From Lonsdalea britannica (GTDB lineage Bacteria > Pseudomonadota > Gammaproteobacteria > Enterobacterales > Enterobacteriaceae): a stretch of DNA of 9,189 nt. Each line of letters opens with the position of its first letter. The first letter of the stretch is position 1. A program made the position numbers and the translations under genes. Below are positions 1 through 6,358 of this stretch, piece after piece. The notes beneath the pieces are model-generated. The model worked only from the letters and a program-made list of their open reading frames with translations, did no database searches and was not told where the DNA came from. The stretch is from contig NZ_CAMKXG010000139.1 in assembly GCF_946477055.1 (NCBI RefSeq), forward strand, positions 1 through 9,189, in the 5' to 3' direction.

Positions 1-30
1 TCGGCAGCGTCAGATGTGTATAAGAGACAG
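1..30 (+). other. Nextera/Tn5 tagmentation adapter (artefact)
   Basis: Bases 12-30 are AGATGTGTATAAGAGACAG, the 19-bp hyperactive Tn5 mosaic end used in Nextera libraries. Bases 1-11 are the end of the Illumina read 1 (i5-side) adapter arm, lacking only its first three bases. The same 30 bases recur in reverse complement at 9151-9180. This is library sequence left in the assembly, not genomic DNA, and should be masked. The first genomic base is 31. Confidence 0.98.
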
Positions 31-857
31 CTTTCGATGCGCATATCGAAAGCCCCGGCTTTAAAGGCTTCCAGCGCCACGCTTTCATCCAGATAGTAGT
101 CGTAGCGGATCGTATCAAAATTATACAGCCCCTTGTTCACCGGCAGATCGGCAGCCCAGTAGTCCTTCACGCGGGAATAAACGACGTATTGACCGATATG
201 ATAGTCGGAGATCCGGTAAGGTCCGCCGGACAAAGGGGGGCGTGCCTGCGGCTCATTGAACTTGTGATGCTGCCAGTAGGTTTCCGGGATCACGGGCAGG
301 GTCAGCAGCCCGATCATTTTATCTTTATCCGGTGCGCCGAAGTCGAACCGCACGGTATGCGGGCTGAGCGCGCGGGCGGTCGAGCCTTTGTAGTACACGC
401 GGAACTGCGATACGCCCTGCGTCATAAAGGTATTGAAGGTGAAAGCGACGTCTGAGGCGGTGACCGGCGACCCATCGTGAAAGCGGGCGCGAGGGTTCAG
501 GTCGACTTCCAGCCAGCGATAGCCGCTATCGTAGCGTGCTCCGGTGGCGATTAACGGGTAGTAACTGCCGGACTCATCGTCGGAATTGACGTAAAGCGAA
601 TCATAAAGGGCTTCCGTTCTGACTGCGGGCAACCCTCTGGAGGCAAAGCGGTTAAAGTTATCAAACGAACCTAACGCGCTGAGGGTGATGTGTCCGCCTT
701 TTGGGGCGTCTGGATTGGCATAGTCGAAATGCGTGAAGTTTTTATCGTACTTCGGGGCGTCCAACATTGTGAAAGCAAAAGGCTGTTGCAGCGTCTCCGC
801 TTGCGCCAGCATGGTGGACGCAATAAACAGCAAAGTGGAAGCGACGGATTTAAACAT
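31..857 (-). CDS. yejA: Periplasmic peptide-binding protein YejA, 3' end missing
   Basis: Family 5 extracellular solute-binding protein, the periplasmic receptor of the YejABEF peptide ABC importer, which takes up microcin C in E. coli and is linked to antimicrobial peptide tolerance in some pathogens. The visible 275 residues begin MFKSVASTLLFIASTMLAQA, a typical Sec signal peptide probably cleaved after the AQA near residue 20. Landmarks shared with E. coli YejA from memory include HFDYANPDAPKGG, ITLSALGSFDNFNR, SGSYYPLIA, NPRARFHDGSP and YSRVKDYWAADLPVN. The family is usually about 600 residues, so slightly under half is present; the reading frame is still open at base 31, where adapter begins. 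ATG at 857 is preceded by AGGAG (869-873) with a rather long 11-base gap. The partner genes yejB, yejE and yejF would be expected beyond the left end. Confidence 0.93.
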
Positions 858-970
858 CGGGCAACTGACTCCTGAATAACGTCGTTCAAGTCATGCTGGC
901 CAACGAGTCATTATGGCGCGTTGCATGGTCATATAAAAAACGGTGGCGCTAAGCACAGGTACGAAAAGGC

Positions 971-1007
971 ATTTTAACGTATTCCTGCCGCGTTAGCAGG
1001 CGCCTGC
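971..1007 (-). promoter_or_regulatory. Candidate yejA promoter with overlapping 12-bp palindrome
   Basis: On the minus strand, TAAAAT (971-976) is a 5/6 match to a sigma70 -10 box, and CTGCTA (994-999) is a weak 3/6 -35 box at 17-bp spacing. A perfect 12-bp palindrome, GCAGGCGCCTGC (996-1007), overlaps the -35 position and could be an operator. The element lies just past the mepS terminator and would leave a leader of roughly 105 bases before yejA. The rest of the 858-1088 gap shows nothing else I recognise. The promoter is an inference; the palindrome is directly visible. Confidence 0.3.
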
Positions 1008-1016
1008 GTATGCACC

Positions 1017-1049
1017 AATAAAAAACGCCGCGATAACTAGGCGGCGTTT
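1017..1049 (-). terminator. Rho-independent terminator after mepS
   Basis: A perfect 9-bp stem, AAACGCCGC (1023-1031) with GCGGCGTTT (1041-1049), encloses a 9-base loop. Read on the minus strand, the GC-rich stem is followed by a T run (GTTTTTTATT), as in an intrinsic terminator. It sits about 40 bases past the mepS stop codon and before the yejA promoter region, so yejA is probably transcribed separately from mepS. Confidence 0.85.
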
Positions 1050-1088
1050 CGGATTTCGTTTGGTCGGCATGACAGGGAATAAAAAGGA

Positions 1089-1667
1089 TCAGCTATGCGG
1101 ACCCTGTGCGAGTACCCGACGTCCTTCCTGATAACGGTGTTTCCAGTAGGTTTCGTCCAGATTGGAGATGGTGACGCCGCTGCTGGTTGACGCATGGACA
1201 AACTGCTGGCCGCCGAGATAGATACCGACGTGGCGTCCTGTCGAACCGGCACGGAACAGGACCAGATCGCCAGGGCGTAATTTATTGCGTTGGATTTTCT
1301 GACCGACTTCCTGTTGCTCGTAGCTGGAGCGGGGAAGGTCCATGCCGAATTGTTCGCGGAAGGTGCGCTGAACAAAGGCGGAGCAGTCGATGCCTTTCTT
1401 GGTCTGACCGCCTAAGCGGTAACGAACGCCTTTCCAACTTGCGTACTGGTCCAGCAACTTGGTTTTCACTTCTACGTTCTGGACCATCGCTTCGAATTCA
1501 GCCTGAGAGGCTTGTAGTGAAGGATCACCATTAACCACACGCCTATCAGTCTGAGAATTTAATGCTGTATTACTGTGATTGCTGCTGCAGGCGGTGAGAA
1601 CAATTGCCACCGCGACGGCAGGCACGGCCCGCCAGATGTATCTCAGCATCGGTTGAGATTTGACCAT
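1089..1667 (-). CDS. mepS: Murein DD-endopeptidase MepS (Spr), NlpC/P60 lipoprotein
   Basis: Outer-membrane lipoprotein that cleaves the D-Ala to meso-DAP crosslinks of peptidoglycan, allowing new strands to be inserted during growth; in E. coli its level is controlled by NlpI-Prc proteolysis. The 192-residue product starts [10 protein letters not shown], like E. coli Spr (188 residues), and has a lipobox LTAC with the lipidated cysteine at residue 27. The NlpC/P60 domain occupies roughly residues 65-188. The catalytic cysteine is C95 in [12 protein letters not shown], and the histidines are H146 in GRHVGIY and H158 in FVHAS. All three catalytic residues are intact. A polypurine stretch AAGGGAA lies about 10 bases before the ATG; an internal ATG at codon 7 is less likely because the MVKSQP start is conserved. 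It is followed by a strong terminator and appears monocistronic. Confidence 0.97.
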   Translation of the reverse strand: MVKSQPMLRYIWRAVPAVAVAIVLTACSSNHSNTALNSQTDRRVVNGDPSLQASQAEFEAMVQNVEVKTKLLDQYASWKGVRYRLGGQTKKGIDCSAFVQRTFREQFGMDLPRSSYEQQEVGQKIQRNKLRPGDLVLFRAGSTGRHVGIYLGGQQFVHASTSSGVTISNLDETYWKHRYQEGRRVLAQGPHS

Positions 1668-1821
1668 TGTTGTTATATTCCCTTCGTGTCCTTAGCGAAC
1701 GAAATGATCGCTATATGCTGTATATGCCAAACGAAATTAAGACTCAGGAATCGTTACTTAGGGACAACAACCGGATCGCCAAACCGTGCCGAGCAGCACT
1801 TTTTCTATAGCGGATGTTCTG

Positions 1822-1849
1822 TCTATAGCGTTTCGCGCGTGGCGGACAA
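1822..1849 (-). promoter_or_regulatory. Candidate sigma70 promoter of mepS
   Basis: On the minus strand, TTGTCC (1844-1849) and TATAGA (1822-1827) are separated by 16 bp, each matching four of six consensus bases. It is the best-spaced pair I found in the mepS upstream region. It would give a leader of about 145 bases. The -10 box is inside one copy of the TCTATAGCG direct repeat. This is an inference from motif match only. Confidence 0.35.
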
Positions 1850-2037
1850 TCGTTCATAAATAACAGATTTTGTCGAGACTACCGGAATGAAAAAAATATT
1901 GCGAGTACTTTCCCTCCTTTTATTTATATGAATTCGTGATGAAATTTTACAGAGAACGGATATAAATCACTGCGGAACGGAATAATGATAGCAGAACACT
2001 GTTTTTACAGACTAAAAACTAAGGGAAAGAAGGGAGA

Positions 2038-2071
2038 ACCGCAGCCAAAACAGAGAATATCTGGCTGCGGT
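2038..2071 (-). terminator. Terminator-like hairpin after lpxT
   Basis: A perfect 9-bp inverted repeat, ACCGCAGCC (2038-2046) with GGCTGCGGT (2063-2071), has a 16-base loop and starts 6 bases past the lpxT stop. On the minus strand it is followed by a pyrimidine-rich but interrupted tract (TTCTCCCTTCTTTCCC) instead of a clean T run. It may be a weak intrinsic terminator or an mRNA 3'-end stabilising hairpin. Confidence 0.6.
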
Positions 2072-2077
2072 GAAACA

Positions 2078-2794
2078 TTAGTGCGAGGCGTCGGTCGGAC
2101 GATATTTACCAGGAAGTCGACGATTCAAAGCATTGAGCAGGGCATCGCTGGCTGGCGTCAGCAGCCACCAGCTCAATCCCACCAGTGCGACGGACAGCGA
2201 GCCGACGGCAATATCCGTAAACCAGTGTGCGCCAATCATGACTCGCGGCAGCGAAAAGACGACGGTAATCAGTATGCCAATCAAAAAGGCTTTTACGCCG
2301 AAATAGCGCAGCATAAAGGCGGTGAAGATCATCAGCATCATGCCGTGGTCGCCCGGGAAACTATCGCGAGAGGCGTCTTTGGTCGGGATGCCGGTCAGTT
2401 CGCCGACGCGGTTAATGTTTTCGAAGAACAGCGAAGGGCTGGCGTGTTGCACCGGCAGCAAATGGCCGAGCTGGTTCAGCACCACCGCGGTAATCAGCAT
2501 GACGATCCCCAGGATCAGCAGGCGACGGCGCTCGACAGGCGCGGCTTTGAAATAGAAACTCAGATAGAGCGCGCCCATCGCCAGCAGCGAGCAGCCGTCA
2601 AACGCGCGGTTGTTGGTCATCGCCACCAGCATCAGAAATGCGTGGTTGGTCGACAGGTGCTGATTAAAATAAAAGAAAATAGATTCATCAATGGCAAACC
2701 AGAAGCCGTGATTGGCCGGTAAATACCAGGAAAGAAACAACGCAATGCCGATCGCGTTGAATAAGAGGATCATAGGAATATTTCGTTTAGACAT
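2078..2794 (-). CDS. lpxT: Lipid A 1-diphosphate synthase LpxT (PAP2 family)
   Basis: Inner-membrane enzyme that moves a phosphate from undecaprenyl pyrophosphate to the 1-phosphate of lipid A at the periplasmic face, making lipid A 1-diphosphate and helping to recycle undecaprenyl phosphate. The product has 238 residues, close to the family size. It carries PAP2 signatures: K139 and R143 in TKDASRDSFPGDH, the PGDH core at 147-150, and the third motif R184-x5-H190-x3-D194 in PRVMIGAHWFTD. Hydrophobic segments near residues 7-24, 66-82, 92-108, 150-163, 168-182 and 195-213 suggest six membrane spans. The ATG at 2794 has only a weak ribosome binding site (GAG about 10 bases upstream). It lies 35 bp downstream of yeiR on the same strand, so co-transcription with yeiR is plausible. 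Confidence 0.93.
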   Translation of the reverse strand: MSKRNIPMILLFNAIGIALFLSWYLPANHGFWFAIDESIFFYFNQHLSTNHAFLMLVAMTNNRAFDGCSLLAMGALYLSFYFKAAPVERRRLLILGIVMLITAVVLNQLGHLLPVQHASPSLFFENINRVGELTGIPTKDASRDSFPGDHGMMLMIFTAFMLRYFGVKAFLIGILITVVFSLPRVMIGAHWFTDIAVGSLSVALVGLSWWLLTPASDALLNALNRRLPGKYRPTDASH

Positions 2795-2829
2795 AGGAAC
2801 TGCTCATTAACTTAAGAATTAAAAATAAA

Positions 2830-3819
2830 TTACTGCATGGTGGTTAAACGGGCTTGTAACAATGTGCGCTGTAGCGCATTCCACTCTGCTTCGGTCTCGT
2901 TGATAATCTCTATACGACTATCCGGCGGCGGTGCCGAACGCGTTTCGATATGAAGATCGTTCTCCTGACGGTTGACCACCAGCGTCCCTTCCGGAATACG
3001 CAGTACTCCTTTGATGCGGCTCACGGGCGACAAACGTACCCAGTCCAGCAGCCTCGCCGTGTCAAACACCGACTCGGCATCGAATATCCAGCCACAGGAA
3101 TGGTATCCCTGTCCGTGATTGAGCGCACGTCTCCAGGGGGTTTGTCCATCCAGACTGAGCGCCGCCAGTCCCTGACGCGGGGGTTCATCGTGATGATGGT
3201 GGCGGGCGGACGGCAAGTCAGCGCCGCGTTCTCCCGGCAGATCCAACAGCGCGGCATCGATGTGGCCCTGACTTACCGAGATAAGCCTGCGCGCTTGTCC
3301 AGCGTCGTCATACCAACGACTTAACGCGGCGCGATCGTCATCGTCGTAGGTATCCTGTTTGTTGGCGATGATCACATCCGCCGCCGCCAGCTGGTCGCGA
3401 AAGTTTTCGTTTTCCGTATAGCGCGGCTCCGCCAACTGACGCGCATCCAATACGCACAGCGTTGCCTGCACGGTCAGCCAGGGTTCATAAGTCGCGGAAC
3501 GCAGCAACGACAAAATTTGTTTGGGGTGCCCGAGCCCGGTGGGTTCGATCAGCAGACGATGCGGTTTCTTCTGCTGAAGCAGCATGTTCAGCCCGACCTG
3601 CATCGGTAACCCGTTGACGCAACACAGGCAGCCGCCGGGGATCTCTTTCAGCACGGCCCCGCGGTCGGCCAGTAATGCGCCGTCGATGCCTATTTCGCCG
3701 AATTCGTTGACCAGTACCGCCCAGACTTCATCCGCCGGTTTCTGAGACAACAGGTGGAGCAGAGTGGTGGTTTTGCCGCTGCCGAGGAAGCCGGTAATGA
3801 CATTGACTTGGGTTAACAC
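2830..3819 (-). CDS. yeiR: Zinc-binding COG0523 GTPase YeiR (CobW family)
   Basis: G3E-family GTPase of the CobW/COG0523 group, thought to act in metal (zinc) homeostasis or metal delivery; E. coli YeiR was reported to bind zinc and hydrolyse GTP, but its client is uncertain. Visible in the 329 residues are the Walker A motif GFLGSGKTT (10-18), VNEFGEIGIDGALL (37-50), the metal-binding CLCC at 64-67 in the CxCC signature, EPTG (92-95), NKQD (153-156) for guanine recognition, and a histidine-rich loop RHHHHDE (206-212) before the C-terminal CobW domain. The start is GTG at 3819, chosen because it aligns with the E. coli N-terminus and has GGGAG six bases upstream. It lies 67 bp past efpL and 35 bp ahead of lpxT, all on one strand. 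A triproline (297-299) is near the C-terminus. Confidence 0.92.
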   Translation of the reverse strand: MLTQVNVITGFLGSGKTTTLLHLLSQKPADEVWAVLVNEFGEIGIDGALLADRGAVLKEIPGGCLCCVNGLPMQVGLNMLLQQKKPHRLLIEPTGLGHPKQILSLLRSATYEPWLTVQATLCVLDARQLAEPRYTENENFRDQLAAADVIIANKQDTYDDDDRAALSRWYDDAGQARRLISVSQGHIDAALLDLPGERGADLPSARHHHHDEPPRQGLAALSLDGQTPWRRALNHGQGYHSCGWIFDAESVFDTARLLDWVRLSPVSRIKGVLRIPEGTLVVNRQENDLHIETRSAPPPDSRIEIINETEAEWNALQRTLLQARLTTMQ

Positions 3820-3850
3820 AGGCGTCTCCCGCAGAAATCAGTGAAACAAG

Positions 3851-3872
3851 ACGCCCGGCATAAACCGGACGT
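3851..3872 (-). terminator. Short hairpin between efpL and yeiR
   Basis: An 8-bp inverted repeat with one G-T pair joins ACGCCCGG (3851-3858) to CCGGACGT (3865-3872) across a 6-base loop, 14 bases past the efpL stop. On the minus strand it is followed by TCTTGTTTC, a poor T run, and then almost at once by the yeiR ribosome binding site. It could be a weak terminator that lowers yeiR expression or an mRNA processing structure. Confidence 0.4.
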
Positions 3873-3886
3873 GAGTACGACGAGTG

Positions 3887-4459
3887 TTATTCGGCGCGGC
3901 CCATGTAGCGGCGCTCCGGGATATGGATACGAATTTTTTCACCGGCGCTGAGGTATTCCGGCACCTGAATCACCAGACCGGTGTTCAGCGTGGCGGGTTT
4001 GTTGCGTGCGCTGGCGGAAGCGCCTTTGATGCCGGGAGCGGTGTCGACAATTTCCAGATCGACCGTCTGAGGCAGTTCCAGCGCCAGAATCTGTCCATCC
4101 ATCGTCAGAACCTGAATACCCGGCATGCCGCCTTCAGGAATAAACAGCAGCTCATCTTCGATCTGCTCTTTTTTGAAGTTGTACGGCGTGTAGTCCTCAT
4201 CATCCATAAAGACATATTCGTCGCCATCGATATAAGAGAAGGTCACCTGACGGCGAGAAAGGGTGATGGTGTCGAGGATATCATCGCCTTTAAAGCGCTC
4301 TTCGACTTTGAGTCCGGTACGAACATCGGAAAAACGCATTTTGTACAGCGTGCTGGCGCCGCGGGCGCTCGGACTCTGAATATCGATATCTTTAACCAGC
4401 AGCAGTTTGCCGTTGTAGTTGACGGCCATACCGCGTTTGATTTCGTTAGCTCTTGCCAT
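3887..4459 (-). CDS. efpL: Elongation factor P-like protein EfpL (YeiP)
   Basis: Paralogue of elongation factor P, which binds stalled ribosomes between the P and E sites and helps peptide bond formation at proline-containing motifs. The 190-residue product matches E. coli YeiP in length and almost throughout in sequence: an N-terminal KOW-like domain (about 1-65), a central OB domain (about 66-125) and a C-terminal OB domain (about 130-190) ending ERRYMGRAE. The loop tip of domain I has an arginine, R33 in SPSARGAST, where EF-P has its modified lysine, as described for EfpL. ATG at 4459 was chosen because it gives the conserved RANEIK start and has AAGG ten bases upstream. The frame stays open upstream to 4777, but that extension overlaps yeiW and is not family-like; an ATG at 4468 is too close to the AAGG. 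yeiR and lpxT follow on the same strand. Confidence 0.96.
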   Translation of the reverse strand: MARANEIKRGMAVNYNGKLLLVKDIDIQSPSARGASTLYKMRFSDVRTGLKVEERFKGDDILDTITLSRRQVTFSYIDGDEYVFMDDEDYTPYNFKKEQIEDELLFIPEGGMPGIQVLTMDGQILALELPQTVDLEIVDTAPGIKGASASARNKPATLNTGLVIQVPEYLSAGEKIRIHIPERRYMGRAE

Positions 4460-4503
4460 GGAAGACATACCTTGTGAAGGGTGAGATAAATTTTTGTGGC
4501 GAC

Positions 4504-4532
4504 AAGTTACTCGCGCGGCCGGATTCAGGCAA
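4504..4532 (-). promoter_or_regulatory. Candidate promoter of efpL
   Basis: On the minus strand, TTGCCT (4527-4532) and TAACTT (4504-4509) are separated by 17 bp, each matching four of six consensus bases. The implied leader is roughly 40 bases before the efpL ATG. Farther upstream there are two TTGACG copies ten bases apart (4543-4548 and 4553-4558) that look like -35 boxes but lack a matching -10. No promoter for the divergent yeiW could be picked out in this 187-bp gap. Motif inference only. Confidence 0.3.
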
Positions 4533-4646
4533 GCAGGATTTACGTCAAGCGGCGTCAACGCGCGGAAAAGCGGTAGTCTTTGCCGATGAGGGCTGATATG
4601 GTCCGCCTTTGTCACCCTGCACCTCATCGCCCACAGGAACTTCGTG

Positions 4647-4901
4647 ATGGACTGTCGTCCCGACTGCGGCGCTTGCTGCATTGCACCTTCAATATCGAGT
4701 CCGATTCCCGGCATGCCTGAGGGAAAGCCTGCCAATACGCCGTGTATCCATTTGGACGAGCGGATGCGCTGCGGCATTTTCCATTCGCCGTTACGGCCTG
4801 CCGTGTGTGCAAGTCTCCAGCCTCAGCGAGATATGTGCGGTCAACATCGGGATGAAGCGCTTATCTACCTGATTCAGCTGGAGAACGCGACGGCGCCCTG
4901 A
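4647..4901 (+). CDS. yeiW: Cysteine-rich YkgJ/UPF0153 family protein YeiW
   Basis: Small 84-residue protein of the UPF0153 (zinc/iron-chelating domain) family, nearly identical in length and motifs to E. coli YeiW as I remember it. Its function is unknown. It has eight cysteines, at 3, 7, 10, 11, 33, 42, 54 and 64, with the N-terminal cluster CRPDCGACC and the later SPLRPAVC motif; the spacing suggests a metal site, possibly Fe-S or zinc. There is no signal peptide or membrane segment, so it is probably cytoplasmic. ATG at 4647 is preferred over the adjacent GTG at 4644 because AGGAA (4635-4639) lies seven bases from the ATG. It is divergent from efpL and converges on setB with only 14 bp between stop codons; I see no clear terminator in that gap. 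Confidence 0.9.
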   Translation: MDCRPDCGACCIAPSISSPIPGMPEGKPANTPCIHLDERMRCGIFHSPLRPAVCASLQPQRDMCGQHRDEALIYLIQLENATAP

Positions 4902-4915
4902 ACGGGTGTCGTCAG

Positions 4916-6097
4916 TCAGGCATCTTTAATGCGCCACATGCAGTAGCCTGCCGCGAGACTCAGGCCGAGCGCAAAGATGAATCCCGCATGATAGCTCCAG
5001 ACCTCCGCCACGAGTCCGCCCAGCGAGCCGGAAATAATCCAGCCGACGCGGGACGTATTCGAAAATAGCGTCGTGGCTGCGCCCGCCTGACCCGGCATCA
5101 AATCCTGAAAATAGAGCATACCGATGCCAGCCAGAATGCCGATAAAGACGGCATTCAGCAGCTGCAACGCTAGCAACGCCCACGCGGAGTCCAGCAGACA
5201 CAATCCGAGATAGAACAGCAGGCCGGCGGCGACAGCCAACCGCATCAAATAGCGTTTGCCGAGACGCCGGGCGAGATAACCCGAAATCAGCATCGCCGGA
5301 ATCTCCAGTCCGGCCGCCGTGCCCATCATCACGCCCGCCAGCTTTTTTTCCAGCTGTAGCTCTTGCACGAGATAAAGCGGCATATTGATGAGGTAGATGC
5401 CGTTACAGGTCCACATCAGCGTACAGGCAGCGCAGAGCAGCAGTGTGTCGCGACGATTGCGGCGCGGAGAATCCAGCGTTTCGGCGGTCTTGACACGGGG
5501 ATGCTTGGGCATCGACGGCAGCAGCAGTCCCACCAGCAGACCGCACAGCAAAAACACCCCGGTTGCGGCCATGTACATCGCCGGGAAGCCTAACCCCAGC
5601 GCTAGCGCGAAGGCGATAGGCGGACCGACAACCCAGGACAGCGAAATCTGCGCGCGCATCACGGAACTAAACATCGCGGCCTCGCGCCCGGAACGGTCGG
5701 CGTATTCACGCGCCAGCGCGAACAGTTGGGGGTTAGCTGTCGACCCGAAGCTTGAAAGCAACACACCCACTAACAACAGCACCGCATAGTTCCTGTTCCA
5801 GGCGAACAGCAGGCAGGACAGCGCGCCGAACAGGCAGCAGGCCACGATCAGCCGTTTGCGGTCGCCGCGATTATCGGAGTAGGTGGCGAGCAGTTGGCTG
5901 ACGACAATGCCGATGACCGCGTTGCCGGTATAGAACAGTCCCACCAGCAGCGGACGGGCATGAACTTCCGTAGAGAGGAACAGGCTCAGGGTCGGGAGTT
6001 GTAAGGCTCCGGCGATACCGGAAAGAAACGCGATAAGCAAAAAAGCTGACGCGGTGATGTCGGGCAGCCGTCGCGGCGTACTGGCGGATGTATGCAT
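4916..6097 (-). CDS. setB: Sugar efflux transporter SetB (MFS)
   Basis: Major facilitator superfamily exporter of the SET family; E. coli SetA and SetB export lactose, glucose and related sugars or analogues. The 393-residue product has the same length as E. coli SetB from memory and about 12 hydrophobic segments. It carries the MFS loop 2-3 signature SDNRGDRKR (74-82), a counterpart GYLARRLGKR in the second half, and SET-family stretches LLSSFGSTANPQLFALAREYAD, split here by its variants, GVMMGTAAGLEIP and YFQDLMPGQAGAATTL. The frame is open upstream to an ATG at 6175, but the extra 26 residues are arginine-rich and not family-like; ATG at 6097 gives MHTSAS and the family length. No good ribosome binding site precedes it, so the start is slightly uncertain. 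It is divergent from fruBKA, sharing a control region, which suits a sugar-related role. Confidence 0.93.
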   Translation of the reverse strand: MHTSASTPRRLPDITASAFLLIAFLSGIAGALQLPTLSLFLSTEVHARPLLVGLFYTGNAVIGIVVSQLLATYSDNRGDRKRLIVACCLFGALSCLLFAWNRNYAVLLLVGVLLSSFGSTANPQLFALAREYADRSGREAAMFSSVMRAQISLSWVVGPPIAFALALGLGFPAMYMAATGVFLLCGLLVGLLLPSMPKHPRVKTAETLDSPRRNRRDTLLLCAACTLMWTCNGIYLINMPLYLVQELQLEKKLAGVMMGTAAGLEIPAMLISGYLARRLGKRYLMRLAVAAGLLFYLGLCLLDSAWALLALQLLNAVFIGILAGIGMLYFQDLMPGQAGAATTLFSNTSRVGWIISGSLGGLVAEVWSYHAGFIFALGLSLAAGYCMWRIKDA

Positions 6098-6321
6098 GAT
6101 GGTCTGGCAGAGTGAAAAATGAACAGAGCGGCGTATTCTACGCCTGCGGGACGTGAAAGGGGAAACCGTTTTCATTCCTTTTTCTTCAGCACGTTTTCAG
6201 CTGGCATCGCGCTGAATCTGAACTATAACCTTGTTGATGCGAAAATGTGCGTGACCTCTAAGAATCACACTGAGTTTTATGGACAATGCTTGCATAGATA
6301 TTGGGAAAGACGCAGTATTTT

Positions 6322-6333
6322 TGAAACGTTTCA
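6322..6333 (+). promoter_or_regulatory. Cra (FruR) operator 1
   Basis: TGAAACGTTTCA is a perfect 12-bp palindrome and matches the Cra consensus core (TGAAACGWTTCA type). It overlaps the upstream promoter element of fruB. Cra represses fruBKA in E. coli and is released by fructose 1-phosphate. Confidence 0.88.
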
Positions 6334-6346
6334 GTTGCGTGTTTTA

Positions 6347-6358
6347 TGAAACGATTTT
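6347..6358 (+). promoter_or_regulatory. Cra (FruR) operator 2, degenerate
   Basis: TGAAACGATTTT matches ten of twelve bases of TGAAACGATTCA, with the left half intact and the right half imperfect. It overlaps the likely -10 region of fruB. Its centre is 25 bp from operator 1. Probably a lower-affinity Cra site. Confidence 0.65.

Larger units (their letters stand above)
1668..2077. other. 410-bp intergenic region, mepS upstream / lpxT downstream
   Basis: No convincing gene is present: the plus-strand reading frames here overlap known genes or lack recognisable protein features. The right edge holds the hairpin after lpxT (2038-2071). The middle holds a candidate mepS promoter (1822-1849) and a 9-bp direct repeat, TCTATAGCG at 1804-1812 and 1822-1830. 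The stretch 1870-1990 is AT-rich and shows no clear structure, apart from a plus-strand TATAAA with no good -35 partner. Confidence 0.6.

Noticed and set aside
189..455. Plus-strand 88-residue reading frame near the left end
   Set aside because: It is the antisense shadow of yejA, whose product is clearly recognisable on the minus strand.
1985..2722. Long plus-strand reading frame (245 residues) opposite lpxT
   Set aside because: It is antisense to a well-recognised PAP2 gene, is rich in Gln/His/Arg as shadow frames are, and resembles no family I know.
4460..4777. N-terminal extension of EfpL by 106 residues
   Set aside because: It overlaps yeiW on the other strand and is unlike the family; the internal ATG at 4459 gives the exact family length.
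6098..6175. SetB starting at 6175 with a 26-residue arginine-rich extension
   Set aside because: AGGA directly abuts that ATG, leaving no spacing, and starting at 6097 matches the known length of 393 residues.
6246..6269. CRP site between setB and fruB (GTGA and TCAC arms)
   Set aside because: The arms are separated by 10 bases instead of the 6 expected for CRP, and a shifted match is weak.
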